From the NCBI GenBank assembly GCA_045656625.1, contig JAZORL010000100.1:1-26943 (forward strand): a stretch of DNA of 26,943 nt. Direction: 5' to 3'. Every line of letters starts with the position of its first letter. The stretch's first letter is position 1. This document shows positions 21,603 through 26,943 of this stretch, in pieces. The position numbers were made by a program, and so were the translations under genes. The stretch comes from Scatosoma sp045656625 (lineage in GTDB: Bacteria; Bacillota; Clostridia; Christensenellales; Borkfalkiaceae). Under the pieces are notes generated by a model. It did no database searches and had not been told where the DNA came from. It saw only the letters and a program-made list of their open reading frames with translations.

Positions 21603-23333
21603 TTACTCCTTATGGGCATTGGGTTTTACCAAAACCGTTTTATAATCGGTATAAATGACAAACCCTGCCTTACTCTTATTCGGTTTTTTTACAAACTTTC
21701 GCTTGCAATAGTCTACGGGAATTTTATCCGAATCCCGTCCGTCAGAATAATACGCGCAAAGCTCAGCGGCATATAAAAGCACTTCATCTCGTACCTGCCC
21801 CCCGTCTACGTCAATAATTACGTGCGAAGAATGGTATTTTTGTGCGTGCAGCCATATATCGTCGGGGCTTGCCAATCGGAGCAAACGATCGTTTTGCAAG
21901 TTATTTCTCCCAACGTAAATTTTGGCACCCTTATACTCGTATTCACGGAAGGGGGTGACGATTTCTTTTTTCTTTCCGCCAACCTTTTGAGGCATAGCGC
22001 GAAGAAGTCCCAGCTCCACAAGTTCCGCCTCAATTTCCTTCAAATCTTCCATATTTTCCGCGCGCACAATGGATGAAATCACGCTGTCGGTATATTCGAT
22101 TTCCGTTTCTTCTTTTTTCAAAATAGGCGTAAGCACTTCCTTTGCTCGTTTATGCTTATTATACGTCTTAAAATACCGCTGTGCGTTTTGCGACGGCGTG
22201 AGCGTGGTATCAAGTGCAATTTTTATCGTTCCACCCTGCTCATCGTACCAATTCTCCAACTCCACGCTGCTCATACCCTTTTCTAAACGGTACAAATTCG
22301 CCGTCAAAAGTTCGCCTTTTATCTTCAAATCTTCCGCTTTTTCCGCGTCCTTTAAGCGTTCGAGGGTTTCTTGCAGCTTCTTCGTTTGCTTTTTCTTTAA
22401 TGCGCGCGCCGTGTTTTCCAGTTTTCTCTTTTTATCGTCAAAACCCTTTTTATTTTCCCGCGACGAGAAAAACTCGTCTTCCGCTTTGCACAAAGAGGGC
22501 ATTTCCACACCCCCGTCCACGGGAAAGGCGAAAAAGTCGACCGTCGCGCCGTTTACATATTTTACACACGGACGATTCGGCTCGTTTTTACAAAAATCCC
22601 CGACAAACTCCCAAATCGGGAAAGCGGACGTAAACATTGCTCCTATTGAGCCAGCCTTTTCTTCCGCAATACGGACAATCTCTCTCGCCGTCGGCAAGGC
22701 AAGCCCAAAAACGTTCTCAAAAAGGAAGAGAGAAATTTCCTCTTTATCGGGTGTATTTTCCCTCGTAGAGAGGTAGTTTTCCAGCCGTGAACGCATACCT
22801 GCCCCGTCGAAAGGAGATAATTTATCCTGTTTTTCGGGATACAAATACTTCGCCCCAGGAAGCAATACTCGACGAGAATTATCTTCCAAAGCAGACGTTT
22901 TTAACGCCCCTAAAATAATCCCTTTTTCCGTCAAAACGACGTTTGAATATTTCCCCATAAGCTCGCAATGCAGGGTACGTTTTGCTTGTGAAAAGTCCGT
23001 CGTACAATGTAAATCGATTTCCATAATACGCTCGAAATCGTATTGACGCACCTCTAAAATTTCCGCACCGAGCAAATGTTTTCGAAGGAGCATGCAAAAA
23101 TTCGGCGCAATGGGAGCCGGTTCTTTTTCAAAAAGCGACAAACAAACTCGTGCATTTGACGCATTTGTGCTTAAAATGAGTTTAACCGTCGTTTTTCCGG
23201 TGTATATAATAAGGGTAAGCTCGTCCTTATTGACCTGCGAAACGCGGTTTATTTTCCCTCCGACGAGAAAAGTATTCAATTCTTGCGCCAAGCGGCGAAT
23301 GTGAAACGCGTCCTGCGGCATAATTCGACCCAT
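21603..23333 (-). CDS. rqcH: RqcH (NFACT family ribosome quality-control factor; FbpA-like)
   Basis: Binds stalled 50S–peptidyl-tRNA complexes and adds C-terminal alanine tails that mark the peptide for proteolysis. N-terminal NFACT-N domain (DAFHIRRLAQELNTFLVGGKINRVSQ), central coiled coils (about residues 285-345, Lys/Glu-rich), and C-terminal NFACT-R domain (YKGAKIYVGRNNLQNDRLL, ASPDDIWLHA). 576 residues, normal length. The B. subtilis DR pair for Ala-tRNA binding appears here as Glu-Arg (DFERIMEID). ATG 23333 is used; an ATG at 23321 (MPQDAFH) is possible, and both have weak sites. It stands alone, convergent to engB and divergent from tig, with a strong promoter. Copies 9 and 10 of the dispersed motif lie inside. 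Confidence 0.93.
   Translation of the reverse strand: MGRIMPQDAFHIRRLAQELNTFLVGGKINRVSQVNKDELTLIIYTGKTTVKLILSTNASNARVCLSLFEKEPAPIAPNFCMLLRKHLLGAEILEVRQYDFERIMEIDLHCTTDFSQAKRTLHCELMGKYSNVVLTEKGIILGALKTSALEDNSRRVLLPGAKYLYPEKQDKLSPFDGAGMRSRLENYLSTRENTPDKEEISLFLFENVFGLALPTAREIVRIAEEKAGSIGAMFTSAFPIWEFVGDFCKNEPNRPCVKYVNGATVDFFAFPVDGGVEMPSLCKAEDEFFSSRENKKGFDDKKRKLENTARALKKKQTKKLQETLERLKDAEKAEDLKIKGELLTANLYRLEKGMSSVELENWYDEQGGTIKIALDTTLTPSQNAQRYFKTYNKHKRAKEVLTPILKKEETEIEYTDSVISSIVRAENMEDLKEIEAELVELGLLRAMPQKVGGKKKEIVTPFREYEYKGAKIYVGRNNLQNDRLLRLASPDDIWLHAQKYHSSHVIIDVDGGQVRDEVLLYAAELCAYYSDGRDSDKIPVDYCKRKFVKKPNKSKAGFVIYTDYKTVLVKPNAHKE
21784..21797 (-). repeat. Dispersed motif copy 9 (GGGGGGCAGG type, one core mismatch)
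   Basis: On the minus strand GGGGGGCAGGTACGAGATGA. The core differs from consensus at one T. It lies in rqcH, encoding GGQVRDE in the conserved NFACT-R domain, so part of the match could reflect protein constraint. Confidence 0.65.
22788..22801 (-). repeat. Dispersed motif copy 10 (GGGGCAGG type)
   Basis: On the minus strand GGGGCAGGTATGCGTTCA, in rqcH, encoding GAGMRS in a region before the coiled coil. Confidence 0.82.
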
Positions 23334-23354
23334 CCAGAGTATATTTCTTCCTTA

Positions 23355-23383
23355 ATTATACTCGAAAATTCTTAAAATGTAAA
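23355..23383 (-). promoter_or_regulatory. Sigma-A promoter of rqcH
   Basis: On the minus strand TTTACA (23383-23378), a 17-base spacer and TATAAT (23360-23355). The leader would be only about 15 bases. Confidence 0.88.
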
Positions 23384-23392
23384 CGAAAACGC

Positions 23393-23421
23393 TTTATTTT
23401 CTTTAATAATTGTGGTAAAAT
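23393..23421 (+). promoter_or_regulatory. Probable promoter of tig
   Basis: TTTATT (23393-23398), a 17-base spacer ending in TGTGG and TAAAAT (23416-23421). It is divergent from the rqcH promoter with about 9 bases between the -35 boxes. Confidence 0.6.
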
Positions 23422-23477
23422 ATAAAGCGTGCAAAAAATAAAAGAAAAATCAACACGGATTTTAGGAGAATAAAACT

Positions 23478-24776
23478 ATGAAGTACACTACCAAAGCGGC
23501 AGAAAAAAGCACGGTAAAAATCACCATCAAATACGACGGTGAAGACTGGAAGAACGCACAACAAAAAGCGTATTTGAAGCTTCGCGGCAAATTTGCTATC
23601 AACGGTTTCCGTAAAGGCAAAGCGCCCAAGCACGTTATCGAAAGCGCATACGGCAAAGGCGTTTTCTATGATGAAGCATTGAACGATATGTTCGCACAAA
23701 GCTACGGCGAAATCCTTGCAAAGGAAGAAAAGAAATTCGTTGTTGTCGGCGATCCCAGCGTTACGGTTGAAAAGCTTGAAGACGACGGCGTGACCCTCGT
23801 TGCAATCGTTCCCGTAAAGCCCGAGGTAAAAATTTCCAGCTACAAGGGTATGAAAATCCAACAGTATGCGTATACTGTTAAGGACGAAGAAGTTGCTGCG
23901 GAACTCGCAAGAGTACAAGACAGAAACGCTCGCAAGGTAGAAGTGACCGACAGAGCAGCTCAAAACGGCGACATCGTAAATATCGACTTTGTTGGTACGG
24001 TTGACGGCGTGAAATTCGACGGCGGCGAAGCAGAAGGTTTCGACCTTACGCTCGGTAGCGGTCAATTCATCCCTGGCTTTGAAGATCAAGTCGTTGGTAT
24101 GAACATCGGCGAAACGAAAGACGTAAACGTCACCTTCCCTGAAAACTACCAAGCGGAAAACTTGAAGGGTAAAGCAGCTGTATTCGCTGTAAAACTCAAC
24201 GCAATCCAAGGCAAAGAACTTCCCGAGCTCACCGATGAATTCATCAAGGACGCAACGGGCAGCGAAACGGTAGAAGAATACAAAGCAAAAGCAAAAGAAA
24301 GATTGCAAGCGCAAGCTGACCGCAGAGCAAACGATCAAACGGAAAACAGCATTCTCGACGCAATCGCAGCAAATGCGGAAGTAGAAATTCCCCAAGCGAT
24401 GATCGAAAGAGAAATCGACGGTCTTGTTCAAAAATTCGAATATCAGCTTATGTACCAAGGCTTGAAGCTTCAAGATTATCTTGATTTCTTGAAGGTGACG
24501 GTAGCTGATTTCAGAAAGAACTACGAAGAACAAGCGAAGAAGAACGTTTTGAATCAGCTCATCATTTCCCAGCTTATCAAAGACGAAAAGTTGGAAGCGA
24601 CGGAAGAAGAAGTAGACGCGAAGGTTGCGGAACAAGCAGCTTCCGTAAACAAGACGGCGGAAGAATACAAGAAGAACATGGATCCCCGTCAGTTCGACTA
24701 TATCCGCAGCGATATCGTAATCACCAAACTCTTCAACTTCTTGAAAGAAAACAACGAAATGTACGTAGAAGCGTAA
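23478..24776 (+). CDS. tig: Trigger factor (ribosome-bound chaperone, prolyl isomerase)
   Basis: First chaperone to meet nascent chains at the ribosome exit. N-terminal ribosome-binding domain with the signature loop NGFRKGKAPKHVIE (about residues 41-54), FKBP-type PPIase domain (about 160-245: NGDIVNIDFVGTVDG, then GSGQFIPGFEDQVVGM), and the long helical C-terminal cradle. 432 residues, the standard length. AGGAG lies upstream of ATG 23478. It is the first gene of the tig–clpP–clpX series, but clpP has a separate spacer of 163 bases with its own likely control. Confidence 0.97.
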   Translation: MKYTTKAAEKSTVKITIKYDGEDWKNAQQKAYLKLRGKFAINGFRKGKAPKHVIESAYGKGVFYDEALNDMFAQSYGEILAKEEKKFVVVGDPSVTVEKLEDDGVTLVAIVPVKPEVKISSYKGMKIQQYAYTVKDEEVAAELARVQDRNARKVEVTDRAAQNGDIVNIDFVGTVDGVKFDGGEAEGFDLTLGSGQFIPGFEDQVVGMNIGETKDVNVTFPENYQAENLKGKAAVFAVKLNAIQGKELPELTDEFIKDATGSETVEEYKAKAKERLQAQADRRANDQTENSILDAIAANAEVEIPQAMIEREIDGLVQKFEYQLMYQGLKLQDYLDFLKVTVADFRKNYEEQAKKNVLNQLIISQLIKDEKLEATEEEVDAKVAEQAASVNKTAEEYKKNMDPRQFDYIRSDIVITKLFNFLKENNEMYVEA

Positions 24777-24801
24777 ATTTCCGTTTCAAAACAAAACTTA
24801 C

Positions 24802-24826
24802 GGGGCGATCCTTTTAGGGTCGCCCT
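24802..24826 (+). terminator. Hairpin after tig (possible terminator)
   Basis: GGGCGATCC and GGGTCGCCC form a 9-bp stem (one G-T pair) with a 5-base loop, 25 bases after the tig stop codon. There is no T-run behind it, so it may protect the mRNA end rather than stop polymerase. Confidence 0.5.
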
Positions 24827-24842
24827 AATCAATCAAACCCAC

Positions 24843-24879
24843 TTTTGGTAAAATAATAAATTTTATTTGTGTACCAAAA
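24843..24879 (+). promoter_or_regulatory. Inverted repeat upstream of clpP
   Basis: TTTTGGTA (24843-24850) and TACCAAAA (24872-24879) are perfect 8-bp arms around a 21-base AT-rich spacer that can itself pair (AAAT with ATTT). Nearby ACGTT-A-AACGT (24885-24895) is a second small palindrome. Candidate operator for clpP; it does not match CIRCE or CtsR boxes. Confidence 0.5.
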
Positions 24880-24939
24880 AAGGGACGTTAAACGTTTTAT
24901 ACTATCATTAAAGTAAAAAACAAAACGAGGTAAAAAAAT

Positions 24940-25530
24940 ATGGAAAAGAACGTATTAGTTCCCTACGTAGTAGAACGCACGTCTTCGGGCGAACGCACTT
25001 ATGATTTGTACTCCCGTCTTTTGGACGATAGAATCATCTTCCTTTCGGGCGAAATCAACGACGCTGTGGCAAACACCGTTGTCGCACAGCTCATCTACTT
25101 GGAAGGTAAGGACTCTACAAAAGATATCAGCTTGTACATCAATTCCCCTGGCGGCAGCGTATCGGCAGGCATGGCGATTTACGACACGATGAACTATATC
25201 AAGTGCGACGTTTCGACGATTTGCATCGGCTTAGCGGCATCGATGGGCGCATTCCTTCTTTCGAGCGGCACGAAGGGCAAGCGTTTTGCACTTCCCAATT
25301 CGGAAATTATGATTCATCAGCCTCTTGGCGGTGCGCAAGGGCAAGCGAGCGATATTAAAATCCAAGCGGAACACATTCTCCGCACGAAAGCGAAGCTGAA
25401 CCGTATTCTTTCCGAAAACACGGGCAAGGATATCGAAACGATTGAGCACGATACCGACCGCGATAATTATATGTCCGCAGAAGAAGCGCAAAACTACGGC
25501 TTAATCGATAAGGTTTTTGTAAAGAGATAA
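24940..25530 (+). CDS. clpP: ATP-dependent Clp protease proteolytic subunit ClpP
   Basis: Tetradecameric serine protease barrel fed by ClpX. The catalytic triad is visible: Ser101 (GLAASMGAFLL), His126 (IMIHQPLGG) and Asp175 (DTDRDNYMSAEEA); the spacings 25 and 49 match E. coli ClpP. NSPGGSVSAGMAIYDTM is the usual oxyanion/handle region. The length of 196 residues is standard, with little or no propeptide. ATG 24940 has GAGGT upstream. clpX follows after 109 bases, interrupted by dispersed motif copy 11. The promoter lies in 24841-24939 near the inverted repeats; TATACT (24897-24902) is a candidate -10 without a good -35. Confidence 0.98.
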   Translation: MEKNVLVPYVVERTSSGERTYDLYSRLLDDRIIFLSGEINDAVANTVVAQLIYLEGKDSTKDISLYINSPGGSVSAGMAIYDTMNYIKCDVSTICIGLAASMGAFLLSSGTKGKRFALPNSEIMIHQPLGGAQGQASDIKIQAEHILRTKAKLNRILSENTGKDIETIEHDTDRDNYMSAEEAQNYGLIDKVFVKR

Positions 25531-25555
25531 TCCCTTTTGCATAAAACGATGGGGG

Positions 25556-25569
25556 CAGGTATGCGTTGA
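25556..25569 (+). repeat. Dispersed motif copy 11 (GGGGGCAGG type)
   Basis: GGGGGCAGGTATGCGTTGAA at 25551-25570, in the clpP-clpX intergenic space; one base from copies 1 and 2. Confidence 0.88.
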
Positions 25570-25639
25570 AATTCATTTTCACACTTTTTCCCTGCTCTCG
25601 CGTATTGTAATTTATAAGAAATTTTGGAGTAAAATATAC

Positions 25640-26878
25640 ATGGCAAACAAACATCAAAGCTGTTCGTTCTGCGGCAAACCCAAGGAAGAAACTCGCCGTT
25701 TGATTACTGGCCCCGACGGAGCTTGTATTTGCGACGAGTGCGTGGAAATTTGCAAGTCTATGGTGGACGAATGGGAAAAAGAAAAAGCTCCCCAAGAGCA
25801 AGTTCCCTTGAAAAAGCCTGCGGAAATTAAAGCGGAATTGGATAAATATATTGTCGGTCAAGACAAAGCGAAACGTGTTTTGTCCGTTGCGGTTTATAAC
25901 CATTATAAACGCATCAATGCTACGGTCGATAAGAAAAAGAACGACGATGAAGTCGAGATTGAAAAGAGCAACGTGCTTCTTCTTGGTCCTACGGGGAGCG
26001 GCAAGACCTTGCTTGCAAGAACGCTCGCAAAAATCCTCAACGTGCCTTTCGCAACGTCGGATGCGACCACGCTCACGGAAGCAGGCTACGTCGGTGAAGA
26101 CGTCGAAAATATCCTTTTGAAACTCATTCAAAACGCCGATTACGATATCGAGCGTGCGCAACGCGGTATCATTTATATCGACGAAATCGACAAGATTGCG
26201 AGAAAGAGCGAAAACGTATCCATCACGCGCGACGTTTCGGGCGAAGGGGTGCAACAAGCCCTTTTGAAAATTATTGAAAGTACGACGGCGAGTGTGCCGC
26301 CCCAAGGTGGTAGAAAACACCCCAGCCAAGAATGCCTTCGCATCGACACGACGAATATTTTGTTCATTTGCGGCGGCGCATTCGTGGGCTTGGATAGAAT
26401 CGTTTCTTCGAGAAAGGACGATACGACGCTTGGTTTCGGCGGTAAATTAAAGCTCGGTGAACACGAAGCGGACTACACCGTTTTAGACGACGTAAAACCG
26501 CAAGACTTGACGAAATTCGGTTTGATTCCTGAATTTGTCGGCCGTATTCCCATTGTCGTTAGTTTGGAACAACTCGACGAAACGGCGCTTGTCAAGATTA
26601 TGACCGAACCGAAGAACGCAATCATTAAGCAATACCAAAAACTCGTTGGCTTCGACGGTGTAAAACTCACGGTTGAAGACGACGCTGTGCGTGAAATTGC
26701 GCAAACGGCGATCCGCTTAAAGACGGGTGCGCGCGGTTTGAGAACGATTATCGAAAACGTTATGACGGAAGTGATGTACAAAATCCCGTCCGAAGAAAAC
26801 GTAGAAGAAGTAATTGTCACGAAAGAATGCTTAACGGACGGCGCAACGCCCAAGCTTGTCTATAAAAAATCGGCTTAA
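25640..26878 (+). CDS. clpX: ATP-dependent Clp protease ATP-binding subunit ClpX
   Basis: AAA+ unfoldase that delivers substrates to ClpP. The N-terminal zinc-binding domain has Cys8, Cys11, Cys31 and Cys34. Walker A is GPTGSGKT, the pore loop GYVG (TEAGYVGEDVEN), Walker B IIYIDEIDKI, and a C-terminal sensor arginine lies in GARGLR. The ClpP-docking loop is LGF (TTLGFGGKLK), equivalent to the IGF tripeptide, so it can pair with the adjacent ClpP. The length of 412 residues is standard. ATG 25640 has GGAGT upstream. It is probably co-transcribed with clpP; no strong separate promoter was seen. Confidence 0.98.
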   Translation: MANKHQSCSFCGKPKEETRRLITGPDGACICDECVEICKSMVDEWEKEKAPQEQVPLKKPAEIKAELDKYIVGQDKAKRVLSVAVYNHYKRINATVDKKKNDDEVEIEKSNVLLLGPTGSGKTLLARTLAKILNVPFATSDATTLTEAGYVGEDVENILLKLIQNADYDIERAQRGIIYIDEIDKIARKSENVSITRDVSGEGVQQALLKIIESTTASVPPQGGRKHPSQECLRIDTTNILFICGGAFVGLDRIVSSRKDDTTLGFGGKLKLGEHEADYTVLDDVKPQDLTKFGLIPEFVGRIPIVVSLEQLDETALVKIMTEPKNAIIKQYQKLVGFDGVKLTVEDDAVREIAQTAIRLKTGARGLRTIIENVMTEVMYKIPSEENVEEVIVTKECLTDGATPKLVYKKSA

Positions 26879-26892
26879 TTCTTAAAAAATAT

Positions 26893-26929
26893 TGAATCCC
26901 AGACACGCTTTGCGCGTGAGGGGATTTCA
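26893..26929 (+). terminator. Hairpin after clpX (possible terminator)
   Basis: GAATCCC with GGGATTTC encloses an inner CACGC/GCGTG stem, 15 bases after the clpX stop codon. There is no clean T-run; the window ends 14 bases later. Confidence 0.4.
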
Positions 26930-26943
26930 TTTCTTCTCGTATC

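Noticed and set aside
23403..24635. A 410-codon open frame on the minus strand opposite tig
   Set aside because: It is the antisense shadow of trigger factor, with a Phe/Cys-rich composition and no ribosome binding site; tig is certain.
18363..24939. CIRCE or CtsR boxes upstream of lon, tig or clpP
   Set aside because: Searched by eye for TTAGCACTC/GAGTGCTAA and for the GGTCAAA tandem; neither was found.

Overview
The window looks like a chromosomal segment of a low-to-mid GC, Gram-positive, Clostridia-type Firmicute. The support is the gene content and order: a tmk next to a YaaO-type decarboxylase, an alaR/alaT-type pair, a spoIVFA/spoIVFB pair upstream of an RNase E/G gene, a PdaB-type deacetylase, lon–engB, tig–clpP–clpX, and AGGAGG-type ribosome binding sites with sigma-A promoters of 17-bp spacing. 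The spore-stage genes suggest a spore former or a recent descendant of one. Genus or family cannot be read from the sequence alone. No tRNA, rRNA, CRISPR array, transposase or phage gene was seen.

Layout. Positions 1–9191 are all on the minus strand: ftsH (cut by the left edge), a run of mntP, tmk, a PLP decarboxylase and an unknown membrane-anchored protein, then greA–lysS behind a long structured leader, then a small conserved-looking unknown gene with alaR and alaT. From 9446 on, nearly everything is on the plus strand: a PdaB-like polysaccharide deacetylase, a 95-bp tandem repeat block, a double OB-fold SSB-like protein, a Cas4-like PD-(D/E)XK nuclease, spoIVFA–spoIVFB, RNase G, a polysaccharide co-polymerase with its tyrosine kinase, lon–engB, then tig, clpP and clpX. 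The single exception on the right side is rqcH (minus strand), between engB and tig.

How the genes fit together. The right third is a protein quality-control neighbourhood: trigger factor, ClpXP, Lon, RqcH, with FtsH at the far left. The middle holds a sporulation signalling protease with its regulator and an RNA degradation enzyme. GreA and LysS are co-transcribed, as in other Firmicutes.

Most interesting. A short motif with a 14-bp core (CAKGTAYGMGTTSA) occurs 11 times in 27 kb, in genes and between genes, in several reading frames and with an 8:3 strand bias. This is far above chance and no ordinary feature explains it. It comes in two versions (GGGGGCAGGTA… and CTACCATGTA…), and in one case it supplies the start codon of engB. 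Other leads are the 95-bp tandem repeat next to an SSB-like gene and a stand-alone Cas4-like nuclease, the greA leader with two mutually exclusive hairpins, and a perfect hairpin at the predicted 5' end of the RNase G transcript.
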